Part shown: positions 11,261 through 24,641 of the stretch, piece by piece
How positions within the stretch are numbered: position 1 is the first letter of the stretch
How the letters are laid out: the number at the start of each line of letters is the position of its first letter
NCBI GenBank assembly: GCA_030737875.1
Contig: CM060926.1
Coordinates: 320,328,922 to 320,392,921, forward strand
Direction: 5' to 3'
DNA: 64,000 nt
From: Allium sativum
Taxonomy: Eukaryota > Streptophyta > Magnoliopsida > Asparagales > Amaryllidaceae
Made by a program: the position numbers and the translations under genes
The notes under the pieces: generated by a model
The model's input: the letters and a program-made list of their open reading frames with translations, nothing else
Told to the model about the DNA's origin: nothing
Database searches by the model: none

Positions 11261-13320
11261 GGTGATCACATTGACTTTATTGTAACTTGCTTCTCCTTTA
11301 GGAATATAATTAATCATTATTGGAGTCCTTTAAGATGATACTCTTTATACCTCCCGAGCATAGCGATCCAACCGGTCATGCACTTACCGATCCAAGACGC
11401 TTAAGCCAAGCATCAATTTGCATTCATATTAACCAAACCCAAGTACACAAAGCTAGTTCCGAATCACTTAATTGACATAGTGGTCCAAACTAGACACCTT
11501 TCTATCTATATTCAGTCGATTAGGATCAGACCGTCCCAGTTTGGTATTCTTCTTACCAAACCAAGGTCAAATCCACCTGCCATTAAACTGATCCACCACC
11601 ACCCCTCACACTGACCTAGACCTTCCTATCTTGAAATGTGACCATAATGATCCGACCTGGAGAACCGTACCGATTGGACATGAAAAAACATGTCGATAAG
11701 GCATCAAAAACCCACATCGATCTGGAGCTTGATAAAATTCTAATGATGTGAACCCTCGTGTCGATTTCGAGTCAACTGTCTATGCCAACTAGAAATGAAC
11801 AATTCATACTGATCTGATGTCAAGTGTGCATACCAATTCGATCTAGAGCCTACTCCCAATGCCAATTCGAACTTCCTTATGCCAAAACTCGAGGAAACAA
11901 ACTAGAAATGACTTAAAACTTAAAATGCCACTTATTGAGACATTCCTTCTCATTCCTTATAAATCATGTCCCCGTTCGAACAAGGGATCTGATTGGTCTG
12001 CTTTTGAATCGTGGCATACCCGTATAACTTCCTCTATTATTTCTGCCATTTGATCGGTATTTGAACCCATTTACACATATTCGCAACAAACATTTGACAT
12101 GTAAAATGCTAATAAATAAGCATTTAGGCAAACTAAAGAAAATCAAAGTGTAAATCTAGGAGTATAGTGTCATGTTCATGTGGTTTACCCTAAATCCAAA
12201 AAACATGGCTTTCAAAACAATGATCTAAGCCAACCAAAATTTATATATGTATGATAACATAAGTAAACAAGATTTATGTATATATTTATTGGATTTTAGG
12301 AGGTATTTATAGCCTAACATATTCTAGTTAGTAAGTGAGAGCAATAATCACCCTCCTTAAACCAAGAGAGCTCCTTAATCTCCTTTAGAAAGTAATAAAC
12401 AGGATTCCTGAGAGGTTGTAGTAGCTAATCTTCAAACTTTAGATTGATTTGCACTAATCATTCCTTAGTGAAAAGATTTGGCTAATTAAAGTAAGGTTTT
12501 AATGATGGCTTAGAAGGAGGAGGCTATTGATGGAGAAGTTGAACTATTTTAGGAGGCAGAAGAAGATTCCACTAATTCTTTTAGCCCCCACATGCACTAA
12601 TCCTAAAGTAGGCCTAGGATCCACTTCCCCAATAACCATAATCATTTTTTTAAGTTGTCTAAACTCTATTAAACAAAACGGTCATATCTCTCTAATGGTA
12701 AGTCCGTTTTCTAAGTATGACCACTTTAAGAAAAGGGAAACTATCATATGAACCCAATGGAAGTTGTTTCTGGTCCTAATTTATTTTTGATCAAAAGTTA
12801 TGGACAAAACAATATTCATTGGGGTAAACGGTCAAAGGAAAATTTAGTAAAAACCACAAAGGCGAGAAATGACCCTATTAGCCATTTCCAAAAATTATAG
12901 AATCATACGACATCATGTGGAAATAATACAAGTGTTCCATGATCTTTAATATCTAGTATACTGGTCATTACACAATACTACAAATCTTTTAAAAGAAAGG
13001 CAGTTGATAATAATATCAGTGCTAAAACCTAACAACCAAAACATCATTTAAAAAAAGCTTCTTCTAAAATATCTCAAACTTCAAATGAAAGCCTCTTGAC
13101 TACTTCCTATGAGAACATTAACTTCTTTATTAAATGCTAACTTAACTCTTGTCCCTCAATGCAACAATGTCCCAAAAATGAAAGAAATAGTGGAGAATCT
13201 GATTGTCATTATCATCTTACCAATAGACACAAATATTAATCAGTTCTTAAAACTGGAAGGCATCATCAACTATTTCATAATGACGGGAAAGCTTAGAGAC
13301 TTGTAACTAGTTCCAAGGTT

Positions 13321-13727
13321 TTTATTATTGCTAGAAATGGATTTCTAATCTTCTACTATTTCCAAGAGTGGAATTTTGGTTCTTCGATCTTCTATTATTG
13401 CCAAACATGGATTATTGGATTTCTGTTATTCCCAAGAGTGGATTCTGGTTCTTTTGTCTTCTTGTTTACAAGTTATGGACTTTTGATCTTCTATTATTCC
13501 TAAAAGTGAAATTCTAGTTTATTGATCCTCTATTGTTACTAAATATGGTTTTTAATCATTTGTTACTCCAAAAGCGCAATTATAGTTTTCTAGTCTTCTA
13601 TTATTATTAGATATGGATTTATGATCTTTTGTTATATCCAAGAGAGGGATCTAGTTTACTAAACTTCTTTAATTTGGTTACTACTATTATTATTATTAGA
13701 TAAGGTTCATGATCTTTTATTATTTTG
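13321..13727. repeat. Degenerate ~70-bp tandem repeat, ~5.5 copies
   Basis: Units alternate an ATGGATTT...GATCTTTTGTTATT half and a CCAAGAGTGGAATTCTGGTT...TCTTCTATTATT half. The ~70-bp unit therefore itself looks like a dimer of two ~35-bp half-units. Spacing between successive ATGG(A/T) words is 69-70 bp, with one longer unit near the right end. Confidence 0.75.
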
Positions 13728-15859
13728 GATTTCAGTTAATGTCGACATGTAAATCTGATCCTCTTTATATTTAGTTTGCCCATCATTTTCTCTATAGATA
13801 AAAGTAATTTTTCGAACTCAAATTTTGGTCGCTAAGTAGAAATTCATGATCTCTCAAAATAGTTGGACAGTGCTCTGGTATCTTCTACTCCAAACCAAAC
13901 TAATACAAAATTTCTCAAGCATTCAGTTATCAATTCTGTTGTTGGCCAAACATCTTTTCAAGGAGGAATAAAGACGTTACAAAGAAGTAAAAAGCAATGT
14001 CGATAATTATTCAAGTTGAACTATAATGTCACATACCTAGGTATGGCTAATAGTATATTATATTTTTCATAACATATATTTAGTTAGATATTTACAAAAT
14101 CTCATCAAGTAACAAATTCTTGAGTTGAATTTCTTAAGCTCTGAGTGTTGGGATAAAAATATGTGACATAATGAATTACTGTGGACAAGATCTGTTAAGA
14201 CTTTTCTCATACTTCCAAAAAACATCAGCATCGTCTTGGGGTTTTCACTACCTTATTGTAGGTCTTAGTAGCTCCTTTTGAGTATGTGATTGTTCTTTTC
14301 AGTTATCCAACTTTATAAATAAAAAACACTTATGCTTACCATAATCTTAAGCTTATGCTACATAAAAATTGATATGCCATGAGAAGGTAGTATCCCATTG
14401 TTTATTTAAAAATCATATCATCTACAATAACTCTTCAACACTAGTTGCCAATCTCAATATTATCCAAGATTTTTATACGATTGCGTAGCACTGAAAATTA
14501 ATCCTCCCCAGAAAAGGGGTAAGAATAGGAATCCTTGAACCTCTTTCATTTGCAATTAACTCTAAACAGTGGCAAGTAGAATGTTGCTTTCAGTAGTTTT
14601 ACTTACGATTCATTTATCTTCTGGTGCTAGCGTGCGACATCGACGCCAGTCCCCATATTACCCATAATGGTTCAGAGTGTAGAATCGCTATGTCAATTTT
14701 GTCAGATAATCAAGATCTTATTATCCTTCAATTTGAGTTGCAAATCCAATTTTTAGACCATCCACTTTTTCTTGACCATTACAATCTTCTTCTTATAATA
14801 GAAATCATGCCACTCCTGGACTTCTGAGTTATCCAAGACTCAGAGGCTCATTACAAATCACTTGTCGGTATCTATTGTAACAACCCGGAAAATCTGAGCC
14901 AATTTAAAAAATTTATTTTGTTAGATTTTAATGAATTTTGAACATTTAAAATGATTTATTTTAATTAATAACGACAAGAAATTTATTTTGAATAAATTAG
15001 AACGTAAATATTTATTTGAATCGACGTTAGAATATAAATATTTATTTTTAATTATAAAAGGAATTGGAAATATCGCGGTAATTTGAAATTTTGATTTCAA
15101 ATTTCAAATGAATGTACAGGATTCAAAATAAACCGGATTTTAGCGAAACCAAAAATATTTGAATCTATTTGGAAATACATTTCCAACGAATCCGAAAAAT
15201 TAAAATTTCATAGCGGGAATAAAAAGTTATGCCCAGTTGAAAATTCAGAATAGTCGCTATGGAAAATAAAGCCCTTAAAAATGGAAATTTTGCAAACGAC
15301 CTCTGTTTTCGAAGAAACCACTTTTGTTGGATTCAGGATGTCAAGTTATTGCTAGATTCCAAAATTCGTAATTTTCTGAATCAATAGGTAAGCGTAGTAA
15401 AAGAAAACGTGTTTTGTCAGTTTCGGTCAATTTGGATCGACCAGAAAATGGCCATTTTTCAAACTGTCTCCAAATTTGACGAAATTGGTTTTGTTAGGAC
15501 CATATTGTCAATACGAAGCTAGAATTAATTTTTCTGGAATTTTTAGAGTCTGTATGTGGCCCCGGTAAATTGAAATGTGCATTCAAGTTCAATATATAGA
15601 TTTATATTTTGATTTTGATGGAAACTGGTCGAAAAAATCGAATCAGCCTATGATACATATCCCATTGTGTTCGAAATGGCGGTAATTGGCTAGGGGCGAC
15701 AGTCGATGGATTTCGTTTGGAGGTCGAAATAAAAGTCAACTCTTAAAAGAATAAAATAAAATAAAATTTTCCACATAAGCCCTCATCCCCCTTTTTATCT
15801 CCCCCGTCACAATAGATTTCAGAAAATCAAAAAGGAAAGGAAGAAAAAAAACCTAACTA

Positions 15860-16090
15860 CCCGTCGCTCCACCGATCGAGCACCTCCGTCGCGCGCCGCC
15901 TGGCCTCACGTCCCCCTACTCTGACGCGCCTACCCGCCCTCTCCTCTTCCTCTCTGTCATGAGCATGAGCCCATCACCCAAACAGACCCGCGAAACTTCC
16001 ACCTCCAGGACAAGGGAGCGTCGCCGCCGCCTTGAACGGGCCCTACCACCTCCGCCGTGCAGGCGAACTCCCCTCCCCCCCCCCCCTCCG
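15860..16090. promoter_or_regulatory. GC-rich island inside LTR copy B
   Basis: A sharp GC-rich stretch (CGTCGCGCGCCGCC, GCCGCCGCC, a poly-C run at about 16070-16086) interrupts AT-rich LTR sequence. A similar island sits at the corresponding place in the other copies (about 7265-7380 in A, 58390-58700 in D). By position it may mark the transcription start and leader of the element; that role is inference, and no TATA box was firmly placed. Confidence 0.4.
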
Positions 16091-16414
16091 GTGTGAGTAA
16101 CAGCGAAGAAACAAGGTAATTTAAATTAATTTAGTTAATATAATTAGTTAATGTAGATTAAAAATAATTTTTTTATACAAAGTGATTAAAATAATGACAT
16201 GATTTTTGTTTATAGAGCAAAGAATAGATTTTTATCATAACAAACAAGTGATTTTTATCATTACAAAGATAGGATTTTTATATAATAAAAATATGAATTT
16301 TATATTATAGAGTGAATAAAAATACGATTTTCATTGTATGAGCATCGAAATAAAAATATTATCTTTATAATGTAAACATCGTGTTGAAGATGCGATTTTT
16401 ACACGTGCGGTTTC

Positions 16415-16483
16415 GAAGTAAAAATATAATTTTTAGCGAAGTAAAAATATAATTTTTAGCGAAGTAAAAATACAATTTTTAGC
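16415..16483. repeat. 23-bp tandem repeat, 3 copies, in LTR copy B
   Basis: Three consecutive units of GAAGTAAAAATA(T/C)AATTTTT plus AGC start at 16415, 16438 and 16461; only one base differs. Looser relatives (AAATAAAAATATGATTTTT) flank them. Confidence 0.9.
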
Positions 16484-19400
16484 ATTGAAATAAAAATATG
16501 ATTTTTTTCTATGAACAGCGTAAAGAAGATGGCATTGAAATTTTAAACAGAATCCAAACCATCGTCCGTTAAAGAATGGCGGAGTGGAACCCGAAGGTGA
16601 GAACTTCTCACTTTTATTATATTCTAGTTAAAATATATACTAGGATGCAGACGGTGCTTAGCAACACCCAACACCCGTTGTCCACAGACCATGGGCGACT
16701 TGTTTGTTTGATTTGATTGTGTTGTGAAAATTGATTGTGGTGTGGAATAGAATAAAATATTTTATAGTTAAAAATATAATTTTTAACGTGTATATGAAAT
16801 AAATAAATATTCATAAACAAATCGGGTGATTTGTTATGTACACACATTTGACTGATATTGATTGGGACGATAAATTTTACACATCGCCCAACTGCACAAA
16901 TAAAACATGTGTTTGATTGTTTGAAACCCCACACGGGTATTAGGATGATATTGGACATACACTAATCCCAATAATTAGTTGTATGTCAATCGATTGGTTG
17001 ACAGACTCTTATAAGCGTTAAATATTTATATTTGATGCTTATGCAGTGTAGAATGCACTCTGGATGATCGTTGACTGTGTTTGATTGTTGTTGTATACAT
17101 GTGTGTATGAAATCCATATAATCAAATTATATGGTAATTGATTGTGTCTGATTCCAGTTAAGAAAGAATTAATATTTTAAAATAACGATTATTTTAAATA
17201 ATGAATATTTTCAAATAATATTCAGTAAAGAATCAAAATTTGGTTTTGATGTCCGATTTGGGATGGACACGAATATATTTAAATATATAAAGCCATGTTG
17301 ATTAGATTGATGCCATCTTGACGTGAATGATATTTATATCGATTTTATTCATTTTTATAATGAATATCGAAAAGGAAATGATTTCAAAATCTAATGTTTT
17401 GAAAATATTATCATTTATATATATATATATATATCGATGATATGAAATATTCAATTTTGATTAGAAATTGAATATGAAGTTGAAATCATTTTGAAAATGA
17501 ATTTAAAACGATTTATAAAATACGTTATAAATCGAAATCGATGAAATATATATAATATATATATTATATGTATATAATGGCCTAAATAGAATGTGTCGTG
17601 CTGCGGTAGTTTGCAAATTTCGGCCATTGACTTCAAACAGACATTATGGGACATCCGACCGTCGGATTCTCCTAAAACTGGAACCGTTGGGTTCGTCTCG
17701 AAAAGAACTTTCTAGGAATATTAGAGATTTGAAATCTAACGGTTGGATTTGGAATTAGGTCCAAATCAAATTTGGAAAAGGTCGGTGTAAGTGCAGTTCG
17801 ATGGCCATTTATGGAAATCGACTGTACTGGCCTTGATAAAATTATTAAAAATATCAATAATTAGTGTAAAATCATTAGAAATGATTTGGAAAGAATTGGG
17901 ATGAAAAATTCCATATTTGTAATGATAAAATAGATTTTTATCGAAATGAACTAGTTTTGGATTAGAATAATAAATCCAATACTTTTAAAATAAATAAATT
18001 GGATTTGAAATGGTTTTAAAAATAACCAGGATTTCCAATATATGAATTGAAATGGATTTGAATCGAAATTATGCTCGGAATATTTTGATATTGGATTTCG
18101 TGATTATATGGAGATTGTGGAGGAATTTTGAAGATATATATCGTTATTCCAATACGATATTTGTTGGTTTCAGAATTTGATATTGAATATAAGCCGATAT
18201 ATTTTCTATTCAGAGCCTTGTATTTAATATCAAATTGGATTTTGGGTTCATCGTGAATGGTATCTTTAATAATATTGTTCTTGAACCGAATGGAGTTGAG
18301 AAAATTAGAAACTAACTGGAGATTAGTTAAGTTGAATGGTTTCCTGGGTATTGATCTGATGTTGGTTTCGGCCTTCGGGGTTAATACTTATGGGATTATT
18401 ATCTTACTAATTTACGGTTAGAGGCTAATGTGAATTGGGTTTATTGTGAACTGTGTTTTCAACGACATTCGTTCTTTAACCCAATTTACAGTGAAATGTG
18501 AACTGGAATTTATAAATCTTTTTATTTAGATTTAATGGGAATTTTCCAAGGTAATGTTTTCCAATTTAATATATTAAATTGGAACTGAATGGAATTCGAT
18601 TTGATAATAATCGAAGTGAACTTCTGTAGAGGAAGACTGTTAATACATATGGAATTTAAGAGGCGTTGTCGTTATTCCATTTATATTATTGGTCGGATAT
18701 GGAAATTGATATCGATTATATATTGGTTTGTTTTTCCGTGAAGATTCCATAATTAATGGAATGTGATTTGGGTTGTTGTGAATGGTATCTTTAATAACAC
18801 TATTCTTAGACCCAATGGAGTTAAGAAAATCAGAAACTAACTGGAGGTTAGTTAAGTTGAATGGTTTCCTGGGTATTGATCTGATGTTGGTTTCGGCCTT
18901 CGGGGTTAATACTTAGAGAATTGTTCACTTTCTAATTTACGGTTAAAGGCTGATGGAATGGAATGTGATTTTAGGTTTATCATGAACCGTGTTTTAAATG
19001 ACATTGGTTCTATAACCCAGTTAAAGACAGGATATGATTTCCCATGTTAAACAATCGTTAATATTGATTTTTGGGAAGATTAAAACCAAGTGGAGCTTTA
19101 ATGCATCTTTAATTAGATTGAATTGATATCCAAAGGAATATTAAAGAATAAATTTAAAGAATTTATCTTTGATAAAATTAATGGGAACCTTTCCTAAAGT
19201 ATATGAATATTTGGATCAAGAAATATTCTGGATTGGAATGATGCGTATGTTGTGTTTTTATAGCACTTGTTTATTATATACGCGAGTTATTCAGAAAGAC
19301 CAGGTTTATCCCATCTTAAATAACTGATTCGACGATGTGTTGAGGACGAAGACGGTGGTTGAAGACCGGAGGTCTTCACATCATTTGGATGATTACTGAT

Positions 19401-20848
19401 GTCTTCATTGGGCTATACACCCAAGGCGAGGTAATAAGTGGTGATCCTCCAGACGTACTTAGAGATCGACGGATATGTGTGGGCCTCTCCCCTGTATTGG
19501 ACATACGGGGAGGAATAAGGTGCCTCTGGTTTCGTTCAGAGCCAGAACGAACTTGTAAATGGATGTGTGTCTCACATCGGATTTCATTCTGTGTGATTGA
19601 TATACATTGGTTGCATAGCGTGAATTGCCTATGTGGCATGCTGAAATGCAAATGATCAAGGCTTCTGTTGAAAAGAAGAGTCTTGTAGTTGATGATCAAA
19701 GCACGACTTTAATATAGCGTAGCTTTGTGTGGCGTTAATTCGCGAGCCACACACCTCGGTGTGAACCAGAAACGGGAGAGGACATCAGGAAGAGCATGCG
19801 TTTCCTTCTAACTAGGAGTGGTGTCAGCGTTTGGCATGCCCTAGCATTTTACCTATGTGGATGATAGATAAGAGGTGCCTCAGTTATATCAGTCGATCAG
19901 GGGCCGATGGAGTCATTTGGCTCATTTACGCCCCATAGGGCGGGGAAATGCAGTGTTCAGGCATTTTAATCCATATCAAGTGGACCGGCCCTGGCGATCC
20001 AAAGGCTTGACAGAGTACTTGCCTGAGGGGTGGGTTAGAGCGTCTCAAAGCGGTAAGGATGATCTCTTGCCTTGGTTCACAGACGGAAATCCAACTTCCA
20101 ATACGACATTTTGCGGTTTTAATTGTAAACCTATATATGGCGACAAAGTAGTATGGGAACTTATGCCGTCTATGATTGATACTTATGATTGAAATTGTTT
20201 TGACACTATACACTTATAGTAATAAAAAAACTTGAAATTTCACATACCAAGCATTCTTAGCTATTATAAGGTAAAAACTCTATCCTACGGCTTGCGTTGC
20301 ATTGTGTGATGGGATCTGAGTCTTATAATAGCTTCATTATTCTTTATTTAGCATTGCGCTGTTATTTTTATGCACCGGTATTCTTGGGAAGAAACCCGTT
20401 CCGTGTTATACGGGGTGGTCCCTGGATTTACCTAACTTTAAAATAAAGATTAATAACTGTTTTAGTTCTCACACCAGCCACATGACTGACCTGGAGTTTA
20501 TTGTTTTAACCTAAACTCTAGGTGCCCCTATTTTCCACACGGGCAGCTAGTAGTTTTGGTTTTGCAGATTCATATTCACAGGATCCTGGTTTATAGCTGG
20601 AACGATATCCGGAAAGCTCTGTATCCGTTTATCTCTTTCAGTTGTGTATTGTATTATTTTCCGCTGCATTGTAACTTGTAAATCTCTGATATTTAGTAAA
20701 TGTGTAATATTTGTTCATACTCTGTATATTCTTGTATTCTGATGGAATTGTTGTAATAAGCAATGAAATGTTCTTCTGTTGTGTTCTGATTCGTCTTGTT
20801 CTCAAAGCAATCCGTTCTTTCCTTCACGGGGAAGTTCGGGTCGTCTCA

Positions 20849-23800
20849 TCTTGAAAGCTTATCTTTTTTTTCCTTTAATTGGGTGTTGATGTAAGGCCCA
20901 ATTCTAATTAATGTTAATCATTTTACCTAAAACTATATTCTTTTATTTGGAGTAGACAATATAAACTACGTGCAAACACATAAGTTTACACATCTCTTCC
21001 TTTATATTTTGTGCATATTCCTTATAATTTCAATATCATTTTGGTGATAAATGAGAAAATGGCTAATTTTTAAAAATTGTACAAATATGCTTAAATAAAT
21101 CAAAACACAAATAGATTCAAACTAAAATGGATATTTTATGCAAATTCAACATTTATGTCTATTTCTTAAGCCATGTATAGAGATTCTTATTCTAGAGGAT
21201 GAAATTCTAGAAGCTAAATTTCTTCTTTATTTGATACTTTGAAACCTTGAGTTCAAGGTATTTCCACATTATGGTTTGCAAATTCGATTCGTTTATTAAC
21301 ATTCAAATTCCAAATGTAGTTAACCGCTAATTAGGTGTCCCTATAAAATTTTCATACTCAATAATAAATTTACTAAGTGGTTTTAAATCCCAAACCAACA
21401 CAAGCATAAATAGGGATACATTACTTTCACCACTTTATATCATCTTCCAATCATCACGAGAGATTACTAGAGATTAAAATATCAAAACCTAAGAAAAGAA
21501 ATAATTTTTGAAAGTTATCACTTACAGTATTGAAGTCATAATCCTTTGTTCTAACTTAAAATACCATTCCAATATTTTTTATTCTCCTTAATTTTCCGTT
21601 TTAGCTTTTTTTTCAAAGATGTGATCCATCCATAATCTTAATTAATATCCATGATAGTCGAATTTTGGACCATTTAACTAATCCTTACTCAATTTCTTTA
21701 ACTTCCTTGAGAATATATTAGTTTCTCCAAATTAAATTCATTTTAAGTTCTTTCATGTTTGGAAATACGTCCATTTCATTAGATTAAACTCTTTTCAAAT
21801 CAATCCCTATAAGTTTACATTTTTTCTTATTAATTAAAAATTTATTGCCCACTAAATTTGCAATTAATATTCATGAATCCTAAATTCAAAAATCATAAAT
21901 TACGTAAGCTATGTAGTACGTATATATTACTAATCGCTATAGATAGTTATCAATGTACTAATTTCTAAACTAAACTTTGTAGGGAAATCTTGTTTACAAC
22001 CAAACATTGATTTTGGAAATACTTACTCTATGTCAACTTCCAAATATAAATATTTGGGACTGATACAAACTTTCTAGAATATGTTGTACACCTTATTCTT
22101 ATCTAATACTGGAATCTAACTCTAACTTATCTAATGTGTTCTCCATATTTACTCCAAGTTTATTTCCTTTTAAAGTATAATCTTAGTAGTGACACAAAAA
22201 AATACATTTATATGCTATTACCATTATGTATAATTTTCATTATTATACATACAAATATTAAAAAAATACTAAAATTTACTAAGTTCAAAAAATTTCATCT
22301 TAATGACTCATTAAAACCTAAAGATTTAAATTCCCATTTTCTTTTAAATTGTAACTCTTTTACAAAGTTGTAATGTTTCTTATTTCCTTAATGCGTTTAC
22401 ACTCACCTTTTAAATAAAAATTTCTTTAATAAAAATTCATTTATTTCTCCCAAAACGTTTCATTGGTGAACAATAAGCACCATTTTTCATATTTGTAATG
22501 TTTTGGAAATATTTATAAAATGTTTGTAATTTCTAAATTAAGTATGAAATAACTTCTCTTATTCTAATGCTTATCTTCATTAACATTTTGAATGTCAACC
22601 TTTAATACTTCTCAAAAACGACAAATGTTTTATGGTTTAACTAAATAAAGGCTTATTTTATTTGAAAGCAAAACCTTAACAATGAAGTGTCCAAAATCAA
22701 ATGAGGTGACAATTAAGTCCTTTGACAGCATTCATTGTATATTCTTAAATGATGCTGCAACTTAAAAAACAATTTAAAACATTATTTAAAGTTTGTATTA
22801 TCTTTAGCATTAAAGCTTAATAACTTCTTTGTGGCAATTATATTGTGAAACTTTTGTTCCCATGCACATGCACGTATACACATACCAATTTCACATTAAT
22901 TTATGTTTGAATTTTGGAAAGCTTCGGTTATTCATGAAAGCTTTTATAGAAACATAACTATTCATTATACTTTATTCATACAATAAAGGTGCTTCACAAA
23001 ATTCATTTAACTACCATAAATTAGTCATAAATTACTAAATTAACTTATTGAAGTGGTCAATAACCATTTGTTATACTCCTATCATTACTTCTTAGATGTT
23101 CTTTATTATTGGAAAATTTACTACCTCATTTCCACTTAATTCCAATAATAATTTTTCTATTTTTTTCTTTCAAATGAGTGTATCTTTTTCGTCTATCCTA
23201 CTAGACGTTTATACAATCTACTTTTTTATATTTCAAATTAAATATCAAGTCCATTATCACATCTAGTGCAAAATCTTGAAAACAGAAACGTTTTAAATTC
23301 ATTTTAATTTCATGTGAAACTTAACACAGAAAATAATGGTAAAACAAGACTTGAAACCTCTTAATTCTATCGAAATTTAAAAGTTGTTACATCAAGGCTA
23401 TGAAAAAAAAAAAATTTACCGTATAATTGTTCGTCGCTTTCTAAAAGCTTACATTTCTTTTCTATTTTTGTTAAGGCTCATGAATGCAAACTTTCATTTT
23501 ACCTCATCATTAACTATTTGTTCTTTTTAAAGAATTCAAATTCTATTTTCCCAAAAATTTATATTTCTAACTTGTCTATCAGAAGAAATGGTGAATTTAT
23601 AAAAGCCTTCTAGAAATATTTTAATTTCTAAAAATCCTATTATTCAAATTCTTCCTACTTAGGAAACGTTTCATAACTTAAGCTTATCTACAAAAATATT
23701 TCACACTTTCTTGAAAAAATAATTACTAGTCATTTTTTAATATTATCAAGAATTCATTATTGTATGTTTTCTTGTAAAGCCTTTTGCAAAATTAGAAACG

Positions 23801-24627
23801 TATTTATTCTCTTTGTCTAAACTTTCTCATTTCACCTATTATCCTTTTGACATGCTATTTTACGGAAGTCTATCCCTTTTCTCAAATCCTTTTTTCCATT
23901 ATTTTTTCATTTCTTGATATTTCTAATTGCTACTACCATAAATGTCCTTTATGTCCATTTAAGTAATGCTAATTCTTGTGGACATTTTAATTTCTTATTC
24001 AAATTTGAATATTCATACCTTCAGTTAAATGGTTTTAATTATCTAATTAATATTTTCCATTTCTAACATCTTTTTTACTTATTGACCATTTAGTATTCTT
24101 TTCAATTTCAAATTTCCATATAAATTATTACGAAAGTTTATACTATTCAACCAAAAGATGTACTTCCATTTTTCCTTAACATACTTAAAATATTCTTATG
24201 CAATGGAATTTTTTTCTCCTTATTGATGGTTATTCAAACGGACACCTATTCCAAATTCTTTCTATTTATTTCTTCCTCCACCTTAAATTATAATTAAACC
24301 ACTAAATTAATTTCCATCTATTTCTTATTAAATTGGGAGTTTTAGTCCTTTCCACTTCCAACTTTATGGTCTTACAGCCATATATGCTTATAGATTCCTA
24401 AATTGATAAAGAAGTTGCTAAATCTCTAAATGGTTTATAGGGTATTTCTAGAATTTAAGGTCAATCCTTTCCTTGAAGTACATATATGTACTATTTTATA
24501 GAGATATGCGTACTTTAAATATATATACATATATATACTTATGTTATAGTAAGACTTTTGAAAACTCTTTTTCAAAGTACCAAGTACGCCTTTCATATGC
24601 ATATTTCCCTGAAATCGGATAACTTAG
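20849..24627. other. AT-rich non-coding DNA, possibly internal region of the next minus-strand element
   Basis: About 3.8 kb of very AT-rich sequence with no open frame worth reporting and no pol motifs on either strand. On the minus strand it lies directly downstream of a PBS and LTR end at 24.63 kb, so it may be the internal region of a non-autonomous, LARD-like retroelement. No polypurine tract or second LTR was found to close it. Confidence 0.35.
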
Positions 24628-24639
24628 GCTCTTATACCA
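24628..24639 (-). other. Primer-binding site (initiator tRNA-Met type)
   Basis: The minus strand reads TGGTATAAGAGC, one mismatch from the standard plant PBS TGGTATCAGAGC. It stands two bases after an LTR end ...GACCCGTTACA and continues CTAAGTT, as in many elements primed by tRNA-Met. Confidence 0.65.
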
Positions 24640-24641
24640 AA

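Larger units (their letters stand above)
10487..14870. other. Unassigned intergenic DNA
   Basis: No coding region, LTR boundary or terminal repeat was recognised. It holds a two-unit direct repeat (about 11128-11260), scattered GATCTGGAGC-like words at 11.64-11.87 kb, and a larger tandem repeat at 13321-13727. Open frames here are short and without motifs. Confidence 0.4.
14876..20848 (+). mobile_element. Solo LTR of the giant-LTR Ty3 family (copy B), inverted relative to A and D
   Basis: It begins TGTAACAACCCGGAAAATCT and ends ...GGGGAAGTTCGGGTCGTCTCA (5973 bp), the mirror image of the 53-kb LTR. Shared blocks include the TTTCGTCGAA/TTTGTTAGG tracts near 15.3-15.5 kb, TCCACAGACCATGGG at 16.68 kb, the CGGTCGGAT palindrome at 17.66 kb, and AATGCAGTGTTCAGG with CCCTATGGGGC near 19.93-19.97 kb. 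No PBS or PPT adjoins either end, so it is a solo LTR or a truncated element. The flanking pentamers (TCTAT left, TCTTG right) agree only at the first three bases, so the TSD is decayed or one end is wrong. Confidence 0.75.

Noticed and set aside
16069..16086. Poly-C run as a possible functional signal.
   Set aside because: It is a simple homopolymer in the GC island and is not shared by the other LTR copies.
19359..20213. Several 80-107-codon frames on both strands in LTR copy B.
   Set aside because: They overlap on opposite strands, lack motifs and are not kept in frame in the other LTR copies.
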